A stretch of DNA of 64,000 bases from Chitinophagales bacterium (lineage in GTDB: Bacteria > Bacteroidota > Bacteroidia > Chitinophagales > UBA2359), in NCBI GenBank assembly GCA_020628375.1, contig JAHDFD010000002.1:62001-126000 (forward strand), read 5' to 3'. Both the position numbers and the translations under genes were made by a program. The notes beneath the pieces are model-generated. The model did not search any database. It was not told where the DNA came from and was given only the letters and a program-made list of their open reading frames with translations. Shown here one piece after another: positions 34,695 to 44,700 of the stretch; the stretch's first letter is position 1; each line of letters opens with the position of its first letter.

Positions 34695-34763
34695 AAAGAC
34701 CTTACACTTTAACATCTCCCTAAAGCAAATATGTAAAGACATTACACCGTAACGTCTATCAAA
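34695..34763. repeat. Two copies of a palindromic intergenic unit (AGACGT type)
   Basis: GTAAAGACCTTACACTTTAACATCT and GTAAAGACATTACACCGTAACGTCT-type units begin near 34695 and 34732; their arms are imperfectly complementary. They belong to the same family as single or tandem copies at 37208-37234 and 41581-41716. Related AGACGT...ACGTCT palindromes are widespread REP-like repeats in Bacteroidota. They fill the gap before the gene at 34773. Confidence 0.6.
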
Positions 34764-34772
34764 AAACAGAAC

Positions 34773-35165
34773 ATGAAAGAAATCGATATAAAACAACTCA
34801 ACAAAAGCATAGCTGAAGCAGTAGATCGACTATTATTATATATGAATACTAATGAAATCACGAACCCAGAATTCTCTTTTTGGGTAGCTATGCAAATGCC
34901 ATTGGTAAATGTTCAGAATGGAGAAAATATAATAGCTGATTTTGACATTGGAGGATTCGGAATGGAAGATGCTGATGATTATTGGGAAATTTTTGACGTA
35001 ATCCCTGATCCAGATTTCGATGAATTAAATCAATTGTATTTAACAGGGTTTCAAATAGCAGTAGAAACAAAAAAAGACGAGTTAGTAAAAGCTGCTAATG
35101 GCAAACTTCACATATATGTAGCAATCGAAGACTACGAAGAAACCGACTTACTAATTATCTCCTAA
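34773..35165 (+). CDS. Hypothetical acidic protein, 130 residues
   Basis: A small, strongly acidic cytoplasmic protein without signal or membrane segment. An N-terminal helix (IDIKQLNKSIAEAVDRLLLY) is followed by FSFWVAMQMPLVNV, an Asp-rich stretch (DIGGFGMEDADDYWEIFDVI) and a C-terminal beta strand with GKLHIYVAIEDYEE. Size, acidity and position between LRR, WGR and ankyrin genes are those of typical immunity proteins, but I do not recognise a named family. A palindromic array lies before it and an 8-bp tandem repeat directly after it. Confidence 0.6.
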   Translation: MKEIDIKQLNKSIAEAVDRLLLYMNTNEITNPEFSFWVAMQMPLVNVQNGENIIADFDIGGFGMEDADDYWEIFDVIPDPDFDELNQLYLTGFQIAVETKKDELVKAANGKLHIYVAIEDYEETDLLIIS

Positions 35166-35166
35166 A

Positions 35167-35230
35167 CTCAAAATCTCAAAATCTCAAAGTCTCAAAGTCC
35201 CAAAGTCTCAAAGTCCCAAAGTCCCAAAGT
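35167..35230. repeat. Eight tandem copies of an 8-bp unit before the LRR gene
   Basis: Eight head-to-tail octamers run without a break: CTCAAAAT twice, CTCAAAGT twice, then CCCAAAGT, CTCAAAGT and CCCAAAGT twice. The array begins one base after the stop of the upstream gene and ends nine bases before the next ATG, so copy-number change would alter the leader and start region of the LRR gene. Confidence 0.9.
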
Positions 35231-35239
35231 CTACCAAAA

Positions 35240-37198
35240 ATGGAAGTAGAAAAAGCAATAAAACTAATAGAAGAAGCCTTCAATATTCAACTTGAAAAAT
35301 ATGAATATGGTTTAAATCAACCGAATTACTACGAAATTCGTAGCAATTACATAAGCAGTTTACAGCTAACCAATGTGCATATCGAAAACTTAGATTTCTT
35401 ACAATTCGAAATGAAAGCCAACCGAGTAAAAATCTATGATTCAACGATTAGTAATATTTCAGAATTGCTAAAATTTGAACCCTATTCTTTATCGCTCAAC
35501 AACGTAACATTCACTAATGATTATTTACAGAAAGAAATAACTGAAGACTTGTATCTGGAATTTTCTCCGAAAGAAGTTTATATAAATAACACCAATTTCA
35601 ATGCTCACGCTTTGCTTACTTTCAACAATTTAACCTTCTTTTTCCTCCACGATTGCCACATCGAAAACTTCTATGCAATTAGTCAAATCGCTTCCTTGTA
35701 TCAATTAAATTTAAGCAATATTACCTTCGGAAAAAACTCCGAAACCTACCCTGCAAAAATCGAAAAAAGGTATCATTCGATAATGACCATAACCGATTGT
35801 ACCCTTGAAAACATTGGTTATTTACTGCCTTTCGATAATTTACGTTCTTTAACGCTCGAAAATTGCAGAATTGAGCAACTTCATGAATTAGGGAATTTCC
35901 CAAATCTCGAAAGCCTGTCATTAGATTCAACTACAACAATTAATAATACCGAGCTAAATCATATTCCTTCAAAAAATAAATTTTCTTGCGAAATTACCAA
36001 AACCGACAAACCCATAAACCTTAAAAACTTATTGCCTATTGCCCAATCAATTAATGAATTATCTTTCAAAAACTTCAACACCAAGCAACTAAAACACATC
36101 AAACATTTCACTCAAGTAAATAGCTTGGAATTTGAAAAATGCACCCTTTCTTTAGATCATTTTTCTGCAATTGCAGAAAAAATCAGCTCCATATCACTTC
36201 AAGATTCTGTTCTAAAAAAAACCAAACGCCCCTACCTTTTCAACAATTTAGAGAGCATAGATACCTTTGCTTACGATGAAGAAAATGTGTTGTTTTCGCT
36301 CAAAACATTACTGCCATTCAAAAACCAAATTAAAAAGCTCGATTTATGGGATAGAAAAACAAAAGACCTCCACCTTTTACAAAAATTCACTGCTTTAAAC
36401 GAGTTGAAAATCACAGGTGAATTTACCATTGGAACTGCCAAACAAATTCTTAAAATAAGCTCACTTCAAAAACTTAAACTTTCGGTTGAAACAGAGAGAA
36501 AATATGTTTTAAGCCTTAAACACCTTCAAAATATCGAATCTTTAAACCTAAGCGACAGCGAAAATATTGAGTTCAGAGGATTTGAAAAACTACATAAACT
36601 AAAGCACTTAAAAATTCAAGATACACTTACCGATGTCAATAAATTTCCAGAAATAAAAACCCTGAAAAGATTACATTTCGACTTTGAAAATTACAAGCTA
36701 AACGGCATTGCTCAATTCCCCAATTTAGAAGAACTAAAACTGGGAATTGACATGGAATTTAACTTAGGGACCCACGAAAAACTTAAAGTATTAGACATGG
36801 GAAATACTTATATTAAAGACCTTAATTGCTTTGATGAACTTCCCAATTTAGAAAAATTGGATTTGTCCTGCCATTTTAGTCACGATGTAGATTTAACAGC
36901 CTTAAATAAATTGAGTAAACTTAAATATTTGAGTTTTATGGAAAGCTACGAATTGAATAGTCTGGAGCATTTAGGAAACTTAAAAAATCTGGAATACCTC
37001 GATTTATACCAAACCAAAGTAGAAGATGTTAGCATTTTAAATCAGCTCAAAAAACTAAAAGAAGTAAACCTGATGACCGCCAAATTTCAAACAAAAAAAG
37101 AATTCCTACAACAATTAGAAAACCCCGAAATAGCCGTTTTTATCGGCTTGCCTCGTGTTCAATTTAGCATTTGGCAAACCAATGAATTTGGTATTTGA
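35240..37198 (+). CDS. Leucine-rich repeat protein (irregular, SDS22-like)
   Basis: A 652-residue cytoplasmic protein built almost wholly of leucine-rich repeats of about 22 residues. The N-terminal third is very degenerate (NVHIENLDFLQFEMKANRVKI region), the middle contains LRSLTLENCRIEQLHELG and LNELKITGEFTIG, and the C-terminal third is clearer and SDS22-like (LEYLDLYQTKVEDVSILNQL). It differs from the LRR type at 25211, so the two were not duplicated locally. LRRs give binding surfaces without catalytic function. An octamer tandem array ends nine bases before its ATG. It is followed by WGR genes at a 53-base distance. Confidence 0.82.
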   Translation: MEVEKAIKLIEEAFNIQLEKYEYGLNQPNYYEIRSNYISSLQLTNVHIENLDFLQFEMKANRVKIYDSTISNISELLKFEPYSLSLNNVTFTNDYLQKEITEDLYLEFSPKEVYINNTNFNAHALLTFNNLTFFFLHDCHIENFYAISQIASLYQLNLSNITFGKNSETYPAKIEKRYHSIMTITDCTLENIGYLLPFDNLRSLTLENCRIEQLHELGNFPNLESLSLDSTTTINNTELNHIPSKNKFSCEITKTDKPINLKNLLPIAQSINELSFKNFNTKQLKHIKHFTQVNSLEFEKCTLSLDHFSAIAEKISSISLQDSVLKKTKRPYLFNNLESIDTFAYDEENVLFSLKTLLPFKNQIKKLDLWDRKTKDLHLLQKFTALNELKITGEFTIGTAKQILKISSLQKLKLSVETERKYVLSLKHLQNIESLNLSDSENIEFRGFEKLHKLKHLKIQDTLTDVNKFPEIKTLKRLHFDFENYKLNGIAQFPNLEELKLGIDMEFNLGTHEKLKVLDMGNTYIKDLNCFDELPNLEKLDLSCHFSHDVDLTALNKLSKLKYLSFMESYELNSLEHLGNLKNLEYLDLYQTKVEDVSILNQLKKLKEVNLMTAKFQTKKEFLQQLENPEIAVFIGLPRVQFSIWQTNEFGI

Positions 37199-37207
37199 AC
37201 ACTACCG

Positions 37208-37236
37208 TACAGACGTAGCAATGCTACGTCTCTATC
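37208..37236. repeat. Single perfect palindromic unit (AGACGT type)
   Basis: AGACGTAGC and GCTACGTCT are exact inverted repeats around AAT, flanked by GTAC on the left and CTATC on the right. It lies in the 53-base gap before the first WGR gene and is of the same family as the units at 34695 and 41581. Confidence 0.7.
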
Positions 37237-37251
37237 AAAGTCTAACAAAAA

Positions 37252-40200
37252 ATGAAAACACACTTAGAATACTCAGACGAAAAGTCAAACAAATTCTGGA
37301 AAATAGAAGTTTCAGGAAAATCACATACCGTTACCTATGGAAAAATAGGTTCTAAAGGAACAAGCAAAACCAAGGAATTTGAAACAGCAGAAAAAGCCTT
37401 GAAAGATGCTGAAAAGCTCGTAAAAGCCAAAACCAAAAAAGGTTATAAAGAAGTAGCTTCTTCCCCCTTGTTGGTCGCTGACCAACAAGAAACCGACCAA
37501 CAAGAAGCCTCAAATCTGAAACCACAAAACTCAAACTCCAGCTTCAAAGCCATTTTTACTGAAGATGAACAAGGCAATCAGGGAATTGAAACCGTTGACC
37601 GTTATTGGGGAACATTAGCACTATACGATATAAAAAGTGAAGAGAAGTGTTCGGCAATGCTACAACAATTATTCGACTATTATAAAGATCAAATTGAAAG
37701 TGCTTCAAATTATTGGGATTATGATCAAGAAGTAACTTTTGGAATGATTAATAAAGATGGAAAATTTGAAGCAACTGAAACGCCTTACACACAAATACTC
37801 GAAAAGTATCCAAGCCTGACAAATCACTTTAAAGACTATGTCTCTTTCCATATTTCTTTAGGAAAAACCATAGCCTTTGATGAAGATGTTTATGGGATTA
37901 AAGAAACCGTTACCCTAGCCCTTTTCGACCCAAAATATATAGATCTATTTATTCAATTATTGCGCAACGATGATCTGGGACATGAAACCATTCAAGGTGA
38001 ATATATAGAGCAGGTTATAAGCCATTACGGATTAGAAAACGATGAAGCAATGGCGCTTTTAGCGGCTCGTGCTGCTTTACCAAGCCAACATGGCGAAGAA
38101 GACCTCCATCAATACAACGATGAATATGACATACAGGGAAATCCTGAATTATTCAATCGATTTTTGAATGCTTTTTTCTATGAATTACAATTCTGCCATA
38201 GCTTTAAAAAAACACGACACCACCTCATTCCAGATAGCTTCATGAAATACACTTTCAGAGTTTTTGATATTAATGTAAAACAAACACATTACTGGAATGT
38301 TTCGTTGATGAACTTAGTAGAAAATGCCCAAAAAGGAAAATTATTCGACTTTTCTGGTTTTCTCTACGCAATGGATTTGGAAAATGGTATTCAAAGTGAA
38401 CCACCAAAAGCCATTCCCAATGAAATGGTTGAAGCTTATTTGAATCTTGCAGAATATTATACTACCGAAAATCAGATCGAGCAATCACAAATAATGCTCG
38501 ATCTGATTTCATCAGAAAACGCTCAACCTCATCAACTAACAATAAAGTATTACAACGAATTACTGAACCTATCAGCGACTAATAAAGATACAAAAGTCAT
38601 TCAGAAAAAATTTGATAAAGCCTACAAAGAACAAAGTGAATTTGGCAACTGGGTATTTGATGCTTTATATACCTGGATAAAAGATGCTGAATTAACCGAA
38701 GATCAAAAAGAGTTTTGTACAGAGTTGACTAATCGAATGGAACATGGAATGGAAATCCAATATCATTTGATTAAGCGAAAGAAGATGCGAAATGCTTTCG
38801 ATACCTTTTCTTATACACTGAAAGGGAATAGTTTATCTTATTACAAAAACGATGAAAAAGAGCCGACCACTTTTAAATACAAATCCAAAGAAAAACTTGA
38901 TGCTGAAATAATCGAATTAATTAAGCAAAAACGAGCAGAAGGTTATATTAAAGCTTCCACACCTGAAGAAAACAGAGCATTTTTAAAAGCTTGTAAAAAC
39001 AATGATCTTGAGAAGATCAAATCATATTTTAATTCAGATTTTCAGTTGGATTTTTGGTTTCGATTAGATAATAAATCTTTCGTTCCGGCTCATTATGCAA
39101 TGCATCAAGGAAATATTGCAGTCAACGAATTAATCATACATCACTTATTAGACAACTATGAAAATACTGGCGAACATTGGAAATTATTAAAGTATGCCAA
39201 TGATGCAATGCACCAAACCAATGAACTATACCAACTTATTCTGAATACAGATTACCAGATCACCGAAAAAGAATACCCAGATATTTACAGAAGATCAGGC
39301 AGTTTTTCATTAGAAACCATTAAACTTTTGTTTGAAAAAACAGACTGGAAAAAACATGATGACGGGAAATTCATTCTTTCAGCTTGTACTCAAAACAATC
39401 CTGAACAATTAGATTTTTTAATAGAACAAGGAGCATTACCACAATACAACGGACATGGTTTCCCAAATTGCCCAATTTATTCAGCATTATCAAATGAAAT
39501 GGGTTTAGTCGTAATCAAAAAACTTTGGGAAAATGGTGCTGAATTTCCGAAAGACTATGAAAACGATCACCGTCAATTTAAACTTAAAGAAGGCAATAAA
39601 GATTCGGTTGCTTATTTAAACAACATTCAAGAAGAATTAAAAAGTAAAGTAAGTGCTGAAAATATATTAAAATCTGAAGAATCGCTGAACAACTATCTCA
39701 AAAATGGAGGTGATCCAGACTTAAAAGATGAACACGGAATAGCCTTGTTACATTATGCAATGATTACAGGGAAACTTACCAAGCAGCTAATCCTAAATGG
39801 TGCAAATGTTCACATACGGGATAACGATGGTAGAACTGCCCTCCACTACATCGATTTCAAACCATCTAAACACAACGATTCTATCTTAAAACTTCTTATT
39901 GAAAAGGGAGCTGAACTTAATGAAATTGATGAATTTGGATATACACCTGCTTTTTTTCACGCCCAATTTCGCCCAAAAAAACCTAATGGCATTGAGTTTA
40001 ATAAATGGGACGACTACAAAATTGTAAAGATCATCATGAACTTTGTTGATTTAGGGTTGAACTTGAAGCAAAAAGACTTACAAGGAAAAACCGTTTTAAA
40101 TTATCTGGTAAATATCAGAGGGCATAAAGTAGATCTATTCAAAAAAATATTAACCGGAAATGTTGATTTGAGTATAAGAGATAAAGCAGGCAGAACCTTT

Positions 40201-41580
40201 ATTCACGATTTTGTTTTATCTAAAAAATATTCTTCGTTTGAAAGTCAGGTAATGGCAATGATGGCGAACCATCCAACATTCAATGCAAACATTCAAGATA
40301 AAGAAGGAAATACCGCACTACATCTGGCAATTCTAACCAATAATACCTGGGCAACTCGTCAGCTTTTAGAAATGGGCGCAAATCCTATACTGAAGAACAA
40401 AGCCAAACTAACCGCCGAAGATTTATTGACACAAAAAGGCAGAAACGAGGGCAATATAGCTTATACACTTCAAAAAGTAAAAGAAGAAATTTTAAACCCC
40501 AAAGAAATAAAATGGGAAGCTATTAAAATTTCAGAAACAGAAACACAAGATGTAAAAGCAATGGAAGTTATGGGTAATTTTCCAAGTTTCATCGACGAAT
40601 GGGAAACCTATTTCGATTTCATAAAACTATTTCCAACTTGCGTAGTTATTTGGCGAAATTCGGTAAGGTGTTTAAGTCTAGAAACAGGCAATACCATTTG
40701 GCAAAATCGCCCTTACTACAATTTCCATTCGTACAGAAAAAATATGCTTTGCACCATAGATGGGCAACTCGATGGTAAAAAATACAAAGGTGCTGCATTG
40801 ATCGATCCGGCAACCGATATTATTTTATGGAAAAAAAGAATTAATGCCTTACGTTTCCTGACTACAAATAAAAGGATACTTTGTCACAGTAAGTCAAAAC
40901 TATTCGAGTTAGAACCTTCAAGTGGAAAAACAATCTGGGAAACAAAAATTAATGTTAGTTATTTCTTCTTCCATTTAGACTCAGTAGTCGTTGTTGGGAG
41001 CTATGAAAACAAGTTCGGTATTTACACCTTAGACTACGACGGTCAAGTAGAACATTCTGTTTTATTGAATGATAGTATTTCAAATATCAAAGAATGTAGC
41101 TTTATTGATCGAAAGATATGGTTTACTACTGAAGTAAATGAAAAAACCTACCAAATTATAACAGTTGATATTCAGCTAGGAATTCAGAAAATATTATTCG
41201 ACGAACAACACAAAATGAATGTTCAAAATGCACATGCTCCATTCTGTCTTAATGGTAATATTTATGCTTTCCTTAAAAAGAAAAATAGTGATGAACAAGT
41301 CGGTATTTACAAAATAGACGAACAAGGTAATTATGAATTGGTAACTGAAACAGGTCATACTTGGAGAGATCAGATAATCATAGGAACAGATTGCGTTTAC
41401 ATAATCAATAAAATAGGCGCACCACCTTATTATGTTACAGAATACAATTTAAAAAATCCTGATATAAGAGAAACATTGGTAGATGAAATGCCAGGTGGGG
41501 CTGACTTAAACAATGGTACACTTGCTTTGGTACATCACGGTCGTAAAGATAAAGAATTCCGAATCCAATTCATCCAATAA
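37252..41580 (+). CDS. WGR - degenerate WGR - ankyrin - PQQ-like propeller protein, copy A
   Basis: A 1442-residue protein. Residues 1-70 are a WGR domain (FWKIEVSGKSHTVTYGKIG, then EKALKDAEKLVKAKTKKGY; YGKIG replaces WGRIG). A linker follows, coding for a repeat-derived PLLVADQQ. Residues about 90-500 are a helical domain I do not recognise. About 512-570 look like a second, decayed WGR (GNSLSYYKNDEKEPTTFKYK, then IELIKQKRAEGYI). About 590-1080 hold ankyrin repeats (DDGRTALHYI and GNTALHLAILTNN types). About 1100-1442 form a PQQ-like propeller (LETGNTIWQ, EPSSGKTIWETK). WGR domains occur in PARPs and MolR-like proteins and bind nucleic acid in PARP1. Function here is unknown. It is tandem with a paralogue. 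Confidence 0.8.
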   Translation: MKTHLEYSDEKSNKFWKIEVSGKSHTVTYGKIGSKGTSKTKEFETAEKALKDAEKLVKAKTKKGYKEVASSPLLVADQQETDQQEASNLKPQNSNSSFKAIFTEDEQGNQGIETVDRYWGTLALYDIKSEEKCSAMLQQLFDYYKDQIESASNYWDYDQEVTFGMINKDGKFEATETPYTQILEKYPSLTNHFKDYVSFHISLGKTIAFDEDVYGIKETVTLALFDPKYIDLFIQLLRNDDLGHETIQGEYIEQVISHYGLENDEAMALLAARAALPSQHGEEDLHQYNDEYDIQGNPELFNRFLNAFFYELQFCHSFKKTRHHLIPDSFMKYTFRVFDINVKQTHYWNVSLMNLVENAQKGKLFDFSGFLYAMDLENGIQSEPPKAIPNEMVEAYLNLAEYYTTENQIEQSQIMLDLISSENAQPHQLTIKYYNELLNLSATNKDTKVIQKKFDKAYKEQSEFGNWVFDALYTWIKDAELTEDQKEFCTELTNRMEHGMEIQYHLIKRKKMRNAFDTFSYTLKGNSLSYYKNDEKEPTTFKYKSKEKLDAEIIELIKQKRAEGYIKASTPEENRAFLKACKNNDLEKIKSYFNSDFQLDFWFRLDNKSFVPAHYAMHQGNIAVNELIIHHLLDNYENTGEHWKLLKYANDAMHQTNELYQLILNTDYQITEKEYPDIYRRSGSFSLETIKLLFEKTDWKKHDDGKFILSACTQNNPEQLDFLIEQGALPQYNGHGFPNCPIYSALSNEMGLVVIKKLWENGAEFPKDYENDHRQFKLKEGNKDSVAYLNNIQEELKSKVSAENILKSEESLNNYLKNGGDPDLKDEHGIALLHYAMITGKLTKQLILNGANVHIRDNDGRTALHYIDFKPSKHNDSILKLLIEKGAELNEIDEFGYTPAFFHAQFRPKKPNGIEFNKWDDYKIVKIIMNFVDLGLNLKQKDLQGKTVLNYLVNIRGHKVDLFKKILTGNVDLSIRDKAGRTFIHDFVLSKKYSSFESQVMAMMANHPTFNANIQDKEGNTALHLAILTNNTWATRQLLEMGANPILKNKAKLTAEDLLTQKGRNEGNIAYTLQKVKEEILNPKEIKWEAIKISETETQDVKAMEVMGNFPSFIDEWETYFDFIKLFPTCVVIWRNSVRCLSLETGNTIWQNRPYYNFHSYRKNMLCTIDGQLDGKKYKGAALIDPATDIILWKKRINALRFLTTNKRILCHSKSKLFELEPSSGKTIWETKINVSYFFFHLDSVVVVGSYENKFGIYTLDYDGQVEHSVLLNDSISNIKECSFIDRKIWFTTEVNEKTYQIITVDIQLGIQKILFDEQHKMNVQNAHAPFCLNGNIYAFLKKKNSDEQVGIYKIDEQGNYELVTETGHTWRDQIIIGTDCVYIINKIGAPPYYVTEYNLKNPDIRETLVDEMPGGADLNNGTLALVHHGRKDKEFRIQFIQ
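37463..37504. repeat. CTTGTTGGTC palindrome inside the WGR-A gene
   Basis: CCCCC then a perfect hairpin, CTTGTTGGTC (37467-37476) and GACCAACAAG (37480-37489) around GCT, followed by a second GACCAACAAG half-site ending at 37504. It lies in frame in the linker after the WGR domain and codes for PLLVADQQ and a following DQQ. The same 27 bases recur at 41940-41966 and 46799-46825. Confidence 0.9.
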
Positions 41581-41716
41581 TAGTACAGATATTGCATTAC
41601 TATATCTCTAAAAAAAGTAGAGTAAGAACGTTATACATAACGTCTCCCAAAAAGTAAAGACGTTTTATAAAACGTCTCAAAAAGAAAAAGTAAAATAAGA
41701 TATACATAACTTCTTA
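41581..41716. repeat. Array of three to four palindromic units (AGACGT type)
   Basis: The 151-base gap between the two WGR genes contains GTACAGATATTG...CTATATCTC, GTAAGAACGTTAT...AACGTCTCC, GTAAAGACGTTTTATAAAAC with GTCTC, and a decayed fourth unit with AAGATATACATAACTTCTT. AGACGTTTTA/TAAAACGTCT is a perfect 20-base palindrome. The arms differ between units while pairing is largely kept, as in structure-conserving repeats. Confidence 0.7.
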
Positions 41717-41731
41717 AAAAATCAAATCATT

Positions 41732-44700
41732 ATGAAAAAACACTTAGAATACTCAGACGAAAAGTCAAACAAATTCTGGAAAATAGAAGTTACCGAAAAA
41801 CAACATACTGTAACTTACGGTAAAATTGGTGCTAAAGGCACTACTAAAACCAAAGAATTCGATACAGAAGAAAAAGCACTTAAAGATGCAGAAAAACTCA
41901 TCAAGGCAAAAATAAAAAAAGGCTATACTGAAGTAAACTCCCCCTTGTTGGTCGCTGACCAACAAGATACTGCCAAAGCAAAAACCTCAAACCCTAACGC
42001 CAAAGAAGCCTACATTGCTTATATGGACAAACACATGAAAGCCATAGAAAAAGCAGATCTTGGTTGGGGCATGCCAGTGTTGTACAATGCAGAAGATAAA
42101 ACACTTATCGAAGGAATGTTACAAACCAAGTTCGATTATATCACTGAAATGATCGACGAAGGCGAAGACCTTTACGATGAAGCAAATTTTTATTTTGTTC
42201 AATTCGATAAAAAAGGGAAACTCGAAAAAATTTACTACCCTTATAATGAGATTATTGAAAAACATCCCGACCTTATTTATCTATTCGAGAACTATGTTAA
42301 CTTCCTGATTAATTTAGGAGAAACCATTGCTTACGACGAAACAGTAGTAGGAATTGATGAAGCAACACTGCTTGCTAAGTTCGATAAAAAGTATGTTGAC
42401 AAATTCACACAATTAATGCGAAATGATGATTTGAATCACGAAACTGAACAAGGTGAATATTTTGCTGAAATTATCGACCATTGGGAGTGCAATGAAGAAG
42501 CAATGGCATTATTAGCTGCTCGTGCTTGTATGCCGAGTCAACATGGTTGGGATCAGTTACAAGAATTTGCCGATGAATATGGATTTGCCAAAAACACCGA
42601 ATTATTTGATCGTTTTGTAAATGCACTTTTAAGAGAATTACAAAACAGTTACCACTTTAAAGGTTATCGTCATCACTTACTTATTGCCGACGATTTTTTC
42701 CCTGCTATGGAACAATTGGAAGTAGAGTTTCAAAACCCTAACCTTTGGGAAGGAGCTTTATTGAAAATGGCTGAAAACGCTAAGCCGGACAAGGTGTATG
42801 ATATTTCTGGTATTCGTTACGCTTTAGCCATCGAACAAGGTGAAGAAGCAACACCACCTAAAAACATACCTAATGAAATGGCGGAATGCTACCTCGAATT
42901 TGCTGAGCATTTCACCATTCAAAAGGAATATGAAAAATCACAGGGTTTCTTAAAAGTAATGAGTAAAAAGAATACAGCACCATTTCAGCTTACACTAAAA
43001 TATTACAATGAATTATTGAACCTCACTGCGCTTGGAAAATCGACAAAAGCAGTGCAGAAAAAATTTGATGAAGCATACGAAAAACAAAACGAATTTGGCA
43101 ACTGGATTTTTGATGCTTTCTACACTTGGATCGAAGATGCTGATTTGAATAAGGAACAAGAAAAATACTGTACTGAACTGACCAAACAAATGGAATCTGT
43201 TAAAGAGATTCATAATAACATGTTCAAGTATGATAGAAAAAATAATAAAAAAGAAGGATTCTGTTATATCACGCAGGGTAATACCCTTTCTTATATTAAA
43301 GATGGAACAGAAGAACGATTGACTTTTGAGTATGAAAGCAATGAAGCCTTAGAAGCAGCTATTACTGAGTTAGTAAACAAAAAACGCAAAGAAGGCTTTG
43401 TGAATGCAGCAACTACAGAAGACAATAAGAAACTACTCAAGGCTATCAAAGGAAATAAAGTTGAAAGAATAAAAGAACTTTTTGAACAAGGTATTCAATT
43501 AGATAACAAGTTCAAAATTAATGATAAGTGGTATAACCCAATTTCTTATTCCTTTTATAATGCTAATATGGAAACCATTGAGTTTCTGTTAACTGAACTA
43601 ACAGAAAGCTATTATAATCATAGTGGAAACTGGAAATTGTTAGATGCTTGCCCTCGTTACGAAGATAATTTTAATGATATTTTGAGTTTGATATTAAAAA
43701 CGAACTACGAAATAAACGAATACCACAACAATCAGAATGTATATGATAATAGCGGAGCAATCTCGGTAGATAATCTGAAAATATTATTTGAAAGAGTACC
43801 TTTTCAATCTTATGATCATGGAAAATTTGTATTGGAAGCTTGTGAAAAGAAAAATGTTGAACAACTCAAATTCTTATTAGAAGCAGGCGCATGTCCGTTT
43901 GATGCCTCTGAATATCCTCGATATCCGGTTAGAGTTGCTGTTGAAAAAGAGTTAGGATTAGAAGCTATTCAACTATTGATAGAGGCAGGTTCTCCTGTTC
44001 CTGATGAAGAAGAGGTAATAGAAGAGGATTGGAATAAAGCGCTTTCAAGTGATGCCAATAAAGGTGTTAAAGAATACCTTGCTAAGGCTAAAAAGGAAAA
44101 AGCTAAGAATCCGGATGTTGCAACCATACTAAAATCAACAGAATCACTGAAGAAATATTTAAAAAATGGAGGCGATGCCAACAAAACCGATGAACATGGT
44201 TTAACACTTTTGCATTATTGTTTAGCACAGAAAAAACACGATTACGAAGTTCGTGAGCAAGTAAACTTATTACTTAAAAAAGGAGCAAACCCAAGTGCAG
44301 AAACCAAAGAAGGCAGAACGCCGTTATTCTATATCAATTTCTTTTTAGATGATAATGGAATTATTAAGAATCTGATAAGTAAAGGAGCTGATGTAAACCA
44401 CCGCGACCAATATGGATTAACGCCTGTTTTATTTCATGCTAAAGGAAGACCAATGCGTCCTGAAGGTTTTCCATTCAGTAAGCGAGAAGATTATGATGCT
44501 TGTAAAGCAATTTTATATTTAGTTTCATCTGGAGCTGATATCAATACTAAAGCCAAAGATGACAAAACGATCATGCACCATGTAGTTGATAGTTTCGATC
44601 TGTTCAAAGATGATGCAGGTAAAGCCTTACTTCATGCAGGTTTCAACCCATCAATAACCGATAAAAATGGACAGACAATTTTACATTATTTAGCTAAAAA

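Noticed and set aside
35167-35230. CRISPR array suspicion for the octamer tandem repeat
   Set aside because: There are no spacers and the unit is only 8 bp; no cas genes exist in the window.
37155-37355. Frame overlapping the LRR gene end and the WGR gene start
   Set aside because: It covers two well-supported genes in another frame and crosses the palindromic intergenic unit.
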